The notes under the pieces were generated by a model. That model did no database searches, was not told where the DNA came from, and saw only the letters and a program-made list of their open reading frames with translations. Of a DNA stretch of 64,000 nt, positions 15,251-24,350 are shown in pieces. The stretch covers positions 1,364,001 through 1,428,000 of the forward strand of contig NZ_CP039435.1 in NCBI RefSeq assembly GCF_005484585.1, given 5' to 3'. This DNA is from Brevundimonas sp. SGAir0440 (lineage in GTDB: Bacteria > Pseudomonadota > Alphaproteobacteria > Caulobacterales > Caulobacteraceae). A program made the translations under genes and the position numbers. The stretch's first letter is position 1, and each line of letters opens with the position of its first letter.

Positions 15251-16684
15251 TTGCGCGTCCACGCCTTCGCCTCGTCCGCCGTTTTGGCCCTCGCCCTTAT
15301 GAGCGGCGCCTGCGCCGCCGGGCCCATGTCGGCGCCGGCGACCTTTCAGGAGGAAGGCGGACCCCAGGTGACGGTGACCCGCGACGGCGATCACCTGAAC
15401 ATCGACTATCGCTTCGGGCGCGACATGCCGGTCTGGGCCTTTCAGGATTCGGCGCTGGAACAGGATTCACGCCAGCCCTGGCGACCGCGCCAATGGACGG
15501 TCGAGACGCCCGGCGTCGTCATGGAGCGACGCGGCCATTACGATATCATCCGCAGCACGGACGGCGGGCCTGTTCCCCGCGAGGTCCGCGTCCGCGTTCG
15601 ACCGCAGGCGGTGGATCTTGAGGCCGAGTATCCGACCCTGTTGTTCTCCAATGGCGCGGTGGCCCTGCCGACCCGGCAACTGGACGTCTTCGCCCTGTCG
15701 TCGGCCCAGGCGGCCGAGCAGGTGCCGGACGACCTGAACCGGATCCGGCTGGATGGCGGTCCCTCGCGCGTGACGTGGCGGGACGAGAACGGACCCGTCC
15801 TCTTCAACGGCCGCCGCCGCGACGAACTGACCACGATGGACGAGCGCAGCTACGTCCTGCTGGGCGAGGCGACGGTCACGCCGGGCGACGGCCTGTCGAC
15901 CGTCATGGACCCCAACCTGCCGCCGTGGATCGGCGAGGAAATCCGCGGCTTCGCGCCGCGTGTCGGTCACTATTACCGCGATCGCCTGGGTGCGCCGGGC
16001 GCCGGCGGTGATACGCCCATCGTCATGGTGGCCTGGAACGGGCCGACCGAAAGCATGACGAGCATGGGCGGCAGCGTCCTTCCCGGCCTAATCGTGATGT
16101 CGTTCGAGGGGCGTGGCGTGACCTCGCCTCAGCCGGAGATCATGGAGCGCTCGCGCTGGTTCATCGGCCATGAGGGGGCGCATTTCTGGCTGGGACAGAC
16201 GGTGCGCTACGCCTTCGCCGACGAGGCCTGGATCACCGAGGGCGGGGCCGACCTGATGGCCGTGCGCGCCCTGAAGGCCCTCGATGCAAACTATGACGAC
16301 CGGGCCGAGCTTCAGTCCGAGGTGGACGACTGCGTCAGCCTGGCGCGGAAGCCGGTCACCCAGGCCGGCGCCCGGGGCGAACACCGTGCCTATTACGCTT
16401 GCGGGGCCGTCTTCTCCCTGGCCGCAGAAGGCGCGCAACGCCAGCGGACCGGCGGCGACTGGTTCGACTTCCTCAGACCCCTGTTGCGCCAGCCGGATGG
16501 CGTGCTCAGCCGCGAGGAATGGCTGACGGCCCTGACCCGCACATCGCGCGACCCGTCGTTGCGCGGCGATGTCGAGCGGCTGCTGGATCAGGGCGCGTCC
16601 GATCCGTCCGCCGTCATCGCGCGCCTGTTCCAGCGCACAGGCGTGGCCTTCCGGATGATCGACGGCCGGGTGGTCTTGAGCTGA
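15251..16684 (+). CDS. Secreted gluzincin-like metallopeptidase (HExxH)
   Basis: 477 residues from TTG 15251 (MRVHAFASSAVLALALMSGA). The signal ends near Cys-Ala-Ala, and the sequence MSGAC resembles a lipobox, so the product is periplasmic or a lipoprotein. The zinc motif HEGAH is at residues 307-311, and WITEGGADLMA about 20 residues later supplies the third ligand Glu, giving a gluzincin arrangement similar to M1/M61 peptidases. The N-terminal ~250 residues look like a beta-sandwich (HLNIDYRFGRDMPVWAF). The exact family is not recognised. A Cys-containing region (DDCVSLARKP, YYACGAVFSLA) may form a disulfide. Confidence 0.75.
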   Translation: MRVHAFASSAVLALALMSGACAAGPMSAPATFQEEGGPQVTVTRDGDHLNIDYRFGRDMPVWAFQDSALEQDSRQPWRPRQWTVETPGVVMERRGHYDIIRSTDGGPVPREVRVRVRPQAVDLEAEYPTLLFSNGAVALPTRQLDVFALSSAQAAEQVPDDLNRIRLDGGPSRVTWRDENGPVLFNGRRRDELTTMDERSYVLLGEATVTPGDGLSTVMDPNLPPWIGEEIRGFAPRVGHYYRDRLGAPGAGGDTPIVMVAWNGPTESMTSMGGSVLPGLIVMSFEGRGVTSPQPEIMERSRWFIGHEGAHFWLGQTVRYAFADEAWITEGGADLMAVRALKALDANYDDRAELQSEVDDCVSLARKPVTQAGARGEHRAYYACGAVFSLAAEGAQRQRTGGDWFDFLRPLLRQPDGVLSREEWLTALTRTSRDPSLRGDVERLLDQGASDPSAVIARLFQRTGVAFRMIDGRVVLS

Positions 16685-16752
16685 ATCCGATCACAGCCGC
16701 TGACACTGAACGTCGGATTGAACCCGAACCTTGGCCGTGGCGTTGTGGCGGG

Positions 16753-17286
16753 ATGAAAACAGCCTTGATCCCGATGGCGGGCGCGATCGCCCTTCTGGCC
16801 GCCTGCGGCGATCACGAGGTCAATCCGCCGAACGAACCGGCGGCGCCGCTGCGAACGCCCGAGGCCATGCAGCCGGTCGAACCGCCTGGACCGTCTTCTT
16901 TGGCTGGACGTGGGCCGCGCAGCTTCGTGGGGGTCTGGGCGGCGAACCCGCAATGGTGCGCCCGGCCCCAGGGCGAACGCAGCCCGATCACCCTGACGCC
17001 GCTGCGCTTCGACGCCTACGGCCGTAACTGCGACATCGCCAGCATCGATGAGACGGGTTCCGGCTATGTCGCGGTTCTGCGATGCGCGGGGCGGGCTCAG
17101 ACCGAGCGGGTGCATATGAGCACGAGCGGCGACGTGATGAACCTGACCTATGTCGATGAGGACATGAAGACGGTGAAACTGGCGCGATGCCCCGGTTCGC
17201 CGCGCGCGCCCGATCCCGCCAATCCGCTGGAAAAAATGATGAAGAAGGACGGGGCCGAAACCGCGCCCGCCACGCCGCCTAGTTGA
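16753..17286 (+). CDS. Hypothetical lipoprotein
   Basis: 177 residues from ATG 16753 (MKTALIPMAGAIALLAACGD). LLAAC is a good lipobox with Cys18. A Pro-rich linker (residues ~20-55) leads to a small domain with FVGVWAANPQWC and paired cysteines (NCDIASIDETGSGYVAVLRC), a pattern seen in small periplasmic lipocalin-like domains of Caulobacterales. The longer open frame upstream overlaps the preceding gene and lacks signal features. Its final eight bases overlap the convergent ychF end. Function unknown. Confidence 0.7.
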   Translation: MKTALIPMAGAIALLAACGDHEVNPPNEPAAPLRTPEAMQPVEPPGPSSLAGRGPRSFVGVWAANPQWCARPQGERSPITLTPLRFDAYGRNCDIASIDETGSGYVAVLRCAGRAQTERVHMSTSGDVMNLTYVDEDMKTVKLARCPGSPRAPDPANPLEKMMKKDGAETAPATPPS

Positions 17287-18373
17287 ACAGGAAGTTCATC
17301 ACGTCGCCGTCCTTGACGACATAGGACTTGCCTTCGGCGCGCAGCTTGCCGGCCTCGCGCGCCTTGGCTTCGCCGCGCAGGGCCACGAAGTCGTCGAAGG
17401 CGATGGTCTCGGCGCGGATGAAGCCTTTTTCGAAGTCGGTGTGGATCACGCCGGCCGCCTGGGGCGCGGTGTCGCCGACATTGATGGTCCAGGCGCGGGC
17501 CTCCTTGGGACCGACCGTGAAATAGGTCTGCAGGCCCAGCAGCTTGTAGGCCTCGCGGATCAGACGGTTCAGGCCAGGCTCTTCCAGACCCAGGGTCTCC
17601 AGGAACTCCTTCTGTTCCTCGTCGTCCAGCACGGCGATTTCGGATTCGATCTGGGCCGAGATGACGACCGAATTGGCGTTGTCGGCGGCGGCGCGGGCCG
17701 CGACCTTGTCGGACAGGTCGTTGCCCTTGTCGGCCGAGCCTTCCTCGACGTTGGCGACATAGAGGGCAGGCAGCGCCGTCAGCAGTTGCAGCATGTGCCA
17801 GGCCTTGATGTCCTCCTTGGACACCTCGGCGGTACGGGCGGGCTTGCCGGCGTTCAACTGGGCCAAGGCCAGATCGACCAGCTTCAGCGTCAGGACCGAT
17901 TCCTTGTCGCCGCCCTTGGCGCGCTTCTCCAGCTGCGGCCGGCGGCGCTCCAGGCTTTCCATGTCGGCCAGCATCAGCTCGGTCTCGATGATCTCCAGGT
18001 CGGCGATCGGATCGATGCGGTCCTCGACGTGGGTGATGTCGTCATCCACGAAGCAGCGGGCGACGAAGGCCACGGCGTCGCAGTCGCGGATGTTGGCCAG
18101 GAACTGGTTGCCTAGGCCTTCGCCCTTGGACGCGCCGCGCACCAGACCGGCGACGTCGACGAAGGTGATGCGGGCCGGAATGATCTCTTTCGATCCGGCG
18201 ATCTCGGCCAGGGCGTTCAGACGCGCCTCGGGCACCGCCACATCGCCGGTGTTCGGCTCGATGGTGCAGAACGGATAGTTGGCCGCCTGGGCCGCCGCCG
18301 TCTTGGTCAGGGCGTTGAACAGGGTGGACTTGCCGACGTTGGGCAGGCCGACGATCGCGACTTTAAGAGCCAT
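17279..18373 (-). CDS. ychF: YchF/OLA1 family ribosome-binding ATPase
   Basis: 364 residues from ATG 18373 (MALKVAIVGLPNVGKSTLFN). The P-loop GLPNVGKST, switch II FVDVAGLVRGASKGEGLGNQFL, and C-terminal TGS domain (RAWTINVGDTAPQAAGVIHTD ... VVKDGDVMNFLFN) define YchF. In the G4 position NVEE replaces the GTPase NKxD, in line with ATP preference. The protein binds ribosomes and modulates stress and leaderless-mRNA translation. In many proteobacteria ychF follows pth and rplY; here the copper operon separates them. Length is normal. Confidence 0.97.
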   Translation of the reverse strand: MALKVAIVGLPNVGKSTLFNALTKTAAAQAANYPFCTIEPNTGDVAVPEARLNALAEIAGSKEIIPARITFVDVAGLVRGASKGEGLGNQFLANIRDCDAVAFVARCFVDDDITHVEDRIDPIADLEIIETELMLADMESLERRRPQLEKRAKGGDKESVLTLKLVDLALAQLNAGKPARTAEVSKEDIKAWHMLQLLTALPALYVANVEEGSADKGNDLSDKVAARAAADNANSVVISAQIESEIAVLDDEEQKEFLETLGLEEPGLNRLIREAYKLLGLQTYFTVGPKEARAWTINVGDTAPQAAGVIHTDFEKGFIRAETIAFDDFVALRGEAKAREAGKLRAEGKSYVVKDGDVMNFLFN

Positions 18374-18443
18374 GGTATTCCTCGTGAGGCGCGAGCCTTT
18401 ACCCGGTTCGAACCGGTTTGTCAGGCTTGCGCTTCAACTGAGG

Positions 18444-18935
18444 TCAGTGGGCGCCGTGATCCATGCCGTCCATGGCCGGTTGGCGAACCTGCGCCTGAAC
18501 CGTGATCGCCGGCGCCGAGGCGAACTGCAAGGTCAGCGGCACGGTCTCGCCCGCGACCAGAGGCGCGGTCAGGCCGATCAGCATCAGGTGGTTGCCGCCC
18601 GGCGCCAAGGCCATGGCCTGACCGGCGGGCAGGGGCAGGCCCGCCGTCAGCTCGGCCATCTTCATCATGCCGTTCTCGGTCTTCATCTCGTGGACCTGAA
18701 GCGATCCGGCGCGCGGCGTCGATCCGCCCATTAGCCGGTCGTCGGTCGCGGCGGTCAGGGTGACGTAGCAGCCGCCGGCCTTGGCCCCGTTCGGCGACGG
18801 GCGGCACCAGGCGTCGGTGGCGGTCACGGCGGCGGTCGCCGTCGGCGTCTCCGCGGCGGGCGCCTTGGCCGGCTCGGACGGATTGCAGGCCGCCAGCGAC
18901 AGGGCGGCGGCGGCAAGGGCGAGTTTGGTCTTCAT
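18444..18935 (-). CDS. PCuAC family periplasmic copper chaperone
   Basis: 163 residues from ATG 18935. A lipoprotein-type signal (LAAAALSLAAC, Cys17) is followed by an Ala/Thr linker and the PCuAC domain. The metal motif is H(M)X10MX21HXM-like: VHEMKTENGMMKM and GGNHLMLIGL. The His/Met-rich tail MDGMDHGAH could add a second copper site. The family delivers Cu(I) to the CuA or CuB site of cytochrome oxidase. It is the last gene of a four-gene operon with PepSY, TonB-receptor and DUF2946 genes; the PepSY stop lies 13 bases upstream. Confidence 0.92.
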   Translation of the reverse strand: MKTKLALAAAALSLAACNPSEPAKAPAAETPTATAAVTATDAWCRPSPNGAKAGGCYVTLTAATDDRLMGGSTPRAGSLQVHEMKTENGMMKMAELTAGLPLPAGQAMALAPGGNHLMLIGLTAPLVAGETVPLTLQFASAPAITVQAQVRQPAMDGMDHGAH

Positions 18936-18948
18936 GGCGTCAGGTCTT

Positions 18949-20268
18949 TCACGATGCGGCGGAACGACGCCGGATCATCGGACGCAGAGCTCGGTCGAGC
19001 AATACGGCCGCGATCAGGCTCAGTCCCGTCAGGGGGTAGAGGATGGCGAGAGGCAGGACGATGCCGAGGACAGCGGCGCGCGCACGCGGTCCAGGCGGGG
19101 CGGGCGGCGCACCCAGGCGTCGGCGTGACAGATTGGGCGGGCGACGCTTCCACCACATGACCAGGCCGCTGATCGCCAGCAGCCATACGCCGATGCAGCC
19201 CATCAGCATGACGATACGGTTCGCTTGTCCGAACTGCGTGCCCTGGTGCGTATAGATGCCGAACTCGATGGCCTTTGCGCCGGCGCCGAACTGGTCATAG
19301 CCGATGTCGCCCAGCAGCCGCCCGGAGGCCGCATCGACATAGAGCGACCGGCTGTCCTGAACCCGTGTCGCCTGGGTCGTCAGCGTATAGGCGGTGTCAT
19401 CGGCCTTGGGGATGTTCACCGTATAGGGGCGCGCCAGGCTGGCCTGGTCCGCGACCCGCAGAACCTGCGCCAGGCCGCCATGGCCGGCGTGGTCGTGTGT
19501 CATCACCATGCCCTCCATGGTCCAGCCGGCCCCGACCGGCGCATCGTGGTGCTGCGCCCTCTGCCAGGCGCCGGCGACGGGTGCGGGCGGCCGCCCGAGC
19601 CCCGTCTCCTTGACCGCCCCCATGACCTTGTCGCCCCAAACCGCCGACCACGGCATGCCGGTCACGGCCAGAAACAGCACGACCCCGCCGACATAGAAAC
19701 CCGTCAGCGCATGCAGGTCGCGCCAGAACGGGCGGCGGCGACCGTCGGTCGTCTGTGGTGCAAAGGTCGCCACGCCCCGCCCGCGCGGCCACCACAGATA
19801 AAGCCCCGTGGCGAACAGGATGATCGTCCAGCCGGCGACGATCTCGACCAGGATATTGAACGGCCGCCCCAGCAGGGTCAGGCTGTGTGTCTTCTTGACC
19901 ACCTCCATGAACCCGCCGGCCGGAATGACGCCGGTGCCCCGCCGGGTGTGCGGATCGACGAAGACCGTCTTCTGCACGCCGTCGGGCCGATCGACCCGCA
20001 GCCGGATCGCCTGATCGTCGCGCGCCGGCATGACCAGATTGGCGACCCGCCCGCCGCCTGCGGCCTGGGCGGCCGAAGCCACCCAGGTTTCCGGCGCCGC
20101 CTGAGTTTGAACGGCCGGCACGCGGATCATGTCGCGATAGAGAAAGCCGTCGATCTCGTCCTTGAACAGATAGAGCCCCCCCGTCAGGGCCAGCAGCATC
20201 AGCACCGGCATGACGAAGACGCCAGCATAGAAGTGCCAGCGCCAAACTGCCCGATAGGCGTCGGACAT
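18949..20268 (-). CDS. PepSY-associated transmembrane protein
   Basis: 439 residues from ATG 20268 (MSDAYRAVWRWHFYAGVFVM). An ATG at 20295, overlapping the receptor gene end, is an alternative start. Four membrane helices are visible: after RWHFYAG, around LVEIVAGWTIILFATGLYLW, FYVGGVVLFLAVTGMPWS and IVMLMGCIGVWLLAISGLVMWW. Periplasmic loops contain PepSY-like repeats, and histidines (HHDAPVG, HDHAGHGG) may bind metal. Members of this family are proposed to reduce or move iron or copper after TonB-dependent uptake. Position between a receptor and PCuAC favours copper. Confidence 0.88.
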   Translation of the reverse strand: MSDAYRAVWRWHFYAGVFVMPVLMLLALTGGLYLFKDEIDGFLYRDMIRVPAVQTQAAPETWVASAAQAAGGGRVANLVMPARDDQAIRLRVDRPDGVQKTVFVDPHTRRGTGVIPAGGFMEVVKKTHSLTLLGRPFNILVEIVAGWTIILFATGLYLWWPRGRGVATFAPQTTDGRRRPFWRDLHALTGFYVGGVVLFLAVTGMPWSAVWGDKVMGAVKETGLGRPPAPVAGAWQRAQHHDAPVGAGWTMEGMVMTHDHAGHGGLAQVLRVADQASLARPYTVNIPKADDTAYTLTTQATRVQDSRSLYVDAASGRLLGDIGYDQFGAGAKAIEFGIYTHQGTQFGQANRIVMLMGCIGVWLLAISGLVMWWKRRPPNLSRRRLGAPPAPPGPRARAAVLGIVLPLAILYPLTGLSLIAAVLLDRALRPMIRRRSAAS

Positions 20269-20284
20269 TGAGGCGTCGCCAGAA

Positions 20285-22384
20285 TCAGAACGCATAACGC
20301 AACCCCACATAGGCCGAACGTCCCTCGCCGGGCACAAAGACGGCAGTTGCGACCTTAGTGGCGTCTGTCACGGCGTTGACGGTCGAAATATAGCGCTCGT
20401 CGGTCAGGTTGCGCGCATCCAAGAACAGGGAAACTCCACCTGGCAAATTCCAGCCGGCATTGAACGACAGAATGGCGTAGTCAGGCGCGGTCAGCGGCGT
20501 TCCATCTGTGGCGCTGCGCGTGTTGGCGTAATCGATCAGCACGTCCGTTGGCGACCATTCGACGCTGGGCGCCACGAACCAGCCCGCCGGATGGGCATAT
20601 TTCAACTCGGCCCGGTAGAGATGCTCCGGCACGACCGGCAGACGATTGTCGCCGTAGACACGGTCGTTCTCGAAGAAGAAATCTGACCAGGCGTAGGTCT
20701 GGCGCAGCGTCAGGCGACCATCGGCGCTGTCGATAATCCGCCAGTCCAGCCCCGCTTCGATGCCCTGATGGACGGTATCGTCAGCATTGAAGGTCGCGGC
20801 GGGAATGTTGAGGGCCGGATTGACGCTGTAGTTCAGCAGTTCGCCCTCGATTTTGGCACGATAGGCCGAGACATCGTAGGTGAATGGACCGCGACGGCCG
20901 CGGGCGCCTACCTCGGCCGTCCAGGCGTCCTGGATATCGACAGGCACGAATTGGGGCACGGCGCCCTGTACCAAAGCGCCATAGCTGGGCGCCTCTACTG
21001 AACGCGTCAGGTTGGCGTAGATCTGGGCGCCGGTTTCGCCTTCCCACAATAGGCCGATACGAGGCGCGAACCAATCAAAGGTGGTGTCGGCATTGTTGGC
21101 GGGCGCCAGATTGTTCGTGTAGTCGCGCTCGGCGCGGCCGTAACTGCCGCCCGCGACCAGAGCTAGGCGGTCGGTGACGAACAGGCGACCTTCGGCGAAC
21201 ACGTCGATGCCGGTCGCATCCTGAACCGAATCGCCGATTTTTGCGCCTGGGCGCGCACCGCCCGCCGCTACGAAGGTGAAGGCGTCCGTCGTGCCGCCGC
21301 GATAGCTGACTCCCACATAGGCATCGGCCCGCATGCCGCCCAGACGACCGTTCCAGTCCAGTCGGCCATAGCCGCCCCACTGCTGGCTGTTCTGATCGAT
21401 GACGATGGAAATGGGATGGTACAGATCCTTGTCCACCACATAAACAGCCCCTTCGAACGCCAGGCTGTCATCCACGCGCCAGCGACCAAGCAGCGTGCTT
21501 CTCAAGGACTTCACATCGCGCGCAAAGGCCAAGGTCGTATTGTTCGCCGGTACGGCGGTTGGGTTTCTAAGGGCCTGCTGACGGGTGACGGCTGAGGACA
21601 CCGACTGGTCCAGATCATTGCCTTGAACGATCAGGCGCAGCTCGCGCCCCTCGCCGAACGACCGGCCCAGATTGAGCGTCAGCCGTTTCGAATCCGAGCT
21701 TTGATTATCCCGGAATCCGTCCGAACTGGCCACGGTGGCGGCGGCGTACAGGTCCCAATCGCCCCAATTGCGGGCCAGACCGAGATGGCCGCGCTGGGTA
21801 TCGAACGATCCGCCCTCGACCCGGATCAGGTTCTGGCTGGCGGCCGTGCGCCCCGTCGGGGTCACGACATTGATCGCACCGCCTAGGGCGGCGCCGCCGA
21901 AGCGCAGGGCGTTGCCGCCCTTGAACACATCAATATGGCGAGCGATCAGGGGATCGATCTCCTGAAACTCGCCAAAGCCGTCGGGCGCATTGAAGGGCAC
22001 GCCGTCTTGGGCCAGCAGAACGCCGCGCAGGTGCGCGCTGGTGCCGATACCGGAGCCGCGAATCGACAGCCGCACCTCCTCGCCCCAGCGACGTTGTGCG
22101 AAGACGCCGGGAACACTGCGAAGCGTATCGGCGAAGGTCAGAGCGTAGCGGTCCTGATAGGTTTCGGAGGCGACCACAGCGACGGCGCCGGGCGTGCGCG
22201 ACAGCAGGGCGCGGGCTTCTGCGACAACGGCGGGATCCTCGGCGTTGCGGCGGCCGGTGACGATGACGCTGTCCAGCAAAGCCGGTTCGGGCGTCTGCTG
22301 GGCCCAGACGGTGCTCGACCAACCGGTGTTGGAGAGGGCGGCGAGCAGCAGCGCGCACGGCGCTGCGGTGGTCTTGAAGGACAT
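20285..22384 (-). CDS. TonB-dependent outer-membrane receptor, probable copper receptor
   Basis: 699 residues from ATG 22384. A signal peptide ends near VWAQ, followed by a TonB-box-like stretch (LLDSVIVTGRR) and a plug domain (DTLRSVPGVFAQRRWGEEVR, IDVFKGGNALRFGGAALGGA). The rest is a 22-strand beta barrel ending in GRSAYVGLRYAF with terminal Phe. Plug sequence alone resembles siderophore receptors. Copper is inferred from the operon with PCuAC, PepSY and DUF2946 genes, the grouping seen with OprC/NosA-type receptors. Iron chelates remain possible. Confidence 0.88.
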   Translation of the reverse strand: MSFKTTAAPCALLLAALSNTGWSSTVWAQQTPEPALLDSVIVTGRRNAEDPAVVAEARALLSRTPGAVAVVASETYQDRYALTFADTLRSVPGVFAQRRWGEEVRLSIRGSGIGTSAHLRGVLLAQDGVPFNAPDGFGEFQEIDPLIARHIDVFKGGNALRFGGAALGGAINVVTPTGRTAASQNLIRVEGGSFDTQRGHLGLARNWGDWDLYAAATVASSDGFRDNQSSDSKRLTLNLGRSFGEGRELRLIVQGNDLDQSVSSAVTRQQALRNPTAVPANNTTLAFARDVKSLRSTLLGRWRVDDSLAFEGAVYVVDKDLYHPISIVIDQNSQQWGGYGRLDWNGRLGGMRADAYVGVSYRGGTTDAFTFVAAGGARPGAKIGDSVQDATGIDVFAEGRLFVTDRLALVAGGSYGRAERDYTNNLAPANNADTTFDWFAPRIGLLWEGETGAQIYANLTRSVEAPSYGALVQGAVPQFVPVDIQDAWTAEVGARGRRGPFTYDVSAYRAKIEGELLNYSVNPALNIPAATFNADDTVHQGIEAGLDWRIIDSADGRLTLRQTYAWSDFFFENDRVYGDNRLPVVPEHLYRAELKYAHPAGWFVAPSVEWSPTDVLIDYANTRSATDGTPLTAPDYAILSFNAGWNLPGGVSLFLDARNLTDERYISTVNAVTDATKVATAVFVPGEGRSAYVGLRYAF

Positions 22385-22452
22385 GGATTGAACCTGAAAT
22401 CAGAACGAGACGGCGCGCGGGCGCTGGGGCCGGCGCGGGCTTGGGGTCTGGT

Positions 22453-22839
22453 TCAGGCGTGGGGTGGCGCGGTGGACGGCGGGCGCGGCGGCGCGCGCGC
22501 GGGCGGCGGGGGGCTGACGCTGGCAGCGACATAGACGACGCGCTCGACGGTGCGGACCACCGGGGCCGGCTCGGGCGCAGGCGGGCAGGGCAGGGCGGCG
22601 GCCAACGGCATGACGCAGGCGGCGCATTTGGCCCCGACGTGCTTGTTGACCGGGCCGTCCATGCCGCCGGACTGGATCGTCTGGGGGCCTTCCGCCGAAC
22701 AGATGACCAGCGGGTGGCCCGGCTGAACCGCCGCCAGGGCCGCGAACGGCAACAGGGTGCCGAGCACGAGCGCGAACACCGCCGCCAGGAAGGCGAGCGA
22801 TTGCGAGATCGACCAATTGTCGGCCTGGGCGCGGGTCAC
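22453..22839 (-). CDS. DUF2946-like small membrane protein
   Basis: 128 residues from GTG 22839. One N-terminal membrane helix (LAFLAAVFALVLGTLLPFAA) is followed by a periplasmic part with VICSAEGPQTI and KCAACVMPLAAALPC, whose paired cysteines could hold metal, and a Pro/Ala-rich tail ending in PPHA. The CSxxG...C-AAC layout fits DUF2946, a family found beside copper receptors and PepSY genes. It is the first gene of the copper-type operon, 68 bases before the receptor. Confidence 0.75.
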   Translation of the reverse strand: MTRAQADNWSISQSLAFLAAVFALVLGTLLPFAALAAVQPGHPLVICSAEGPQTIQSGGMDGPVNKHVGAKCAACVMPLAAALPCPPAPEPAPVVRTVERVVYVAASVSPPPPARAPPRPPSTAPPHA

Positions 22840-22888
22840 GTCTGGCCTCTACGGCGTTTTGCGACGGCGCGATAGGCGGCGGTTTGTC

Positions 22889-23497
22889 CTAAAGCTCGCC
22901 GCGCGCCGCCTGGCGGGGGCTGAACTTGGGCGCGGGGGCCAAGCGCATGACCTCGCCCTGATAGCGTTCGTCGTCGCCCGCGATCGCGAAGGGCAGGGCG
23001 TCGGCGCAGGCCTGCAGCATGGCGTCCAGCCAGGGCTGTTCCGCCTTGTGGAAGTCGCCCAGCACGTGCGGCATGACCAGGTCCTTTTCGCCCGGATGGC
23101 CGATGCCCATGCGCGCGCGTCGGAAATCGGCGCCCAGGTGACTGATCAGGGAGCGGATGCCGTTCTGGCCGGCCGCGCCGCCGCCGGTCTTCATGCGGAA
23201 CCGCCCGGGGGCCAGGTCGATCTCGTCGTGGAAGACGATGATTTCGCTCGGCCTGATCTTGTAGAAGCGCGCCGCCTCGCCGACCGCCCGACCGCTTTCG
23301 TTCATATAGGTCTGGGGCTTCATCAGCAGGACCTTGGTCCCGTCGACCAGACCCTCGCTGACGATCGACTGGAACTTGGCGCGCTCAGGCCCGAAGCGCC
23401 AGCGGCGCGCGATCTCGTCGGCGGCCATGAAGCCGATGTTGTGCCGGTTCTTTTCGTATTTCCCGCCCGGATTGCCGAGCCCCGCGATGATGATCAT
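22889..23497 (-). CDS. pth: Peptidyl-tRNA hydrolase
   Basis: 202 residues from ATG 23497 (MIIIAGLGNPGGKYEKNRHN). The catalytic His19 lies in RHNIGF, Asn9 in GLGNPG, and the FHDEIDLAPGRFRMKTGGGAAGQNGIRS region binds the tRNA end. The enzyme releases tRNA from prematurely dropped peptidyl-tRNA. It sits downstream of rplY in the usual proteobacterial order, with an intrinsic hairpin between them. The length is slightly above average because of a short C-terminal extension. Confidence 0.97.
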   Translation of the reverse strand: MIIIAGLGNPGGKYEKNRHNIGFMAADEIARRWRFGPERAKFQSIVSEGLVDGTKVLLMKPQTYMNESGRAVGEAARFYKIRPSEIIVFHDEIDLAPGRFRMKTGGGAAGQNGIRSLISHLGADFRRARMGIGHPGEKDLVMPHVLGDFHKAEQPWLDAMLQACADALPFAIAGDDERYQGEVMRLAPAPKFSPRQAARGEL

Positions 23498-23526
23498 GGC
23501 GTCCTCTTGCCGCTTGCGTCAGGCAA

Positions 23527-23558
23527 AGAAAAGCCCCGCACGGCGAACCGGGCGGGGC
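23527..23558 (-). terminator. Intrinsic terminator between rplY and pth
   Basis: On the minus strand GCCCCGC (23558-23552) pairs with GCGGGGC (23539-23533) across a 12-base loop and is followed by TTTTCTTT. It would end or attenuate rplY transcription before pth. Confidence 0.65.
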
Positions 23559-23583
23559 CTGATCTTGTCGAAGCGACGAAGGA

Positions 23584-24216
23584 TCAGTCTTCAGTCTTCT
23601 CGGCCGGAGCGGCCTCGGCTTCGGCGGCTTCGTCAGCGGCTTCCGACAGGGCGGCCGACGAAATCTTGACCGTGGCGATAACGAAGTCGCGGTCGGTGAT
23701 GGTGGCTTCCGCGCCCTTGGGCAGCTTGATGTCCGAGATGCGGATGGTGTCGCCGATTTCGGCCTTGGCCAGATCGACGACCAGCTCTTCCGGGATCTGG
23801 TCGGCGCGGACCAGGATCTCGACCGCGTGACGGACGATCTCCAGCGAGCCGCCCTGACGCGAGTAGGGCGCTTCATCGGCGTTCAGGAAGTGCACCGGCA
23901 CTTCGATCTTGACCGGAGCCTTCTCGTCGACGCGCATCAGGTCGAAGTGCAGGGGGCGGTCCGAAACGGGGTCGAACTGCACGTCCTTGGCGATGACCGG
24001 CTGGGTCTCGTCGCCATACTTCAGGGTCACCAGGTGGCCCAGCAGCTTGCCGGTGTAGAGCGACTTGCGGAAGTCCTTCTCGTTCACCGAAATGGCGACG
24101 GGGGCTTGCTCGCCGCCGTAAAGGACGCCCGGCACGAAACCGGCGCGACGCGCAGCGCGAGCGCCGCCGGTGCCGACGCCATCGCGGACGTCCACGTTCA
24201 GAATGATCTCGGCCAT
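23584..24216 (-). CDS. rplY: Large-subunit ribosomal protein bL25 (Ctc type)
   Basis: 210 residues from ATG 24216 (MAEIILNVDVRDGVGTGGAR). This is the long Ctc form: an N-terminal 5S-rRNA-binding bL25 domain to about residue 95 (FVPGVLYGGEQAPVAISVNE, VHFLNADEAPYSRQGG follows), a TL5-type C-terminal domain (GDTIRISDIKLPKGAEATIT) and an acidic Ala/Glu tail (EAAEAEAAPAEKTED). It binds 5S rRNA in the central protuberance. A 134-base gap separates it from the MHYT kinase upstream. Confidence 0.96.
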   Translation of the reverse strand: MAEIILNVDVRDGVGTGGARAARRAGFVPGVLYGGEQAPVAISVNEKDFRKSLYTGKLLGHLVTLKYGDETQPVIAKDVQFDPVSDRPLHFDLMRVDEKAPVKIEVPVHFLNADEAPYSRQGGSLEIVRHAVEILVRADQIPEELVVDLAKAEIGDTIRISDIKLPKGAEATITDRDFVIATVKISSAALSEAADEAAEAEAAPAEKTED

Positions 24217-24350
24217 GTGGCTCGCCTCAACAACAACGGAAACGCCGCGCCAACCCGGGGCTCTCGCGGCGGGGGTGATGAACCCTCGAATTCAAGAGCG
24301 CGGGCTATTACACGCATCAGGTCCAAGGCGCAACCGTCAAAGGTCGCGCT

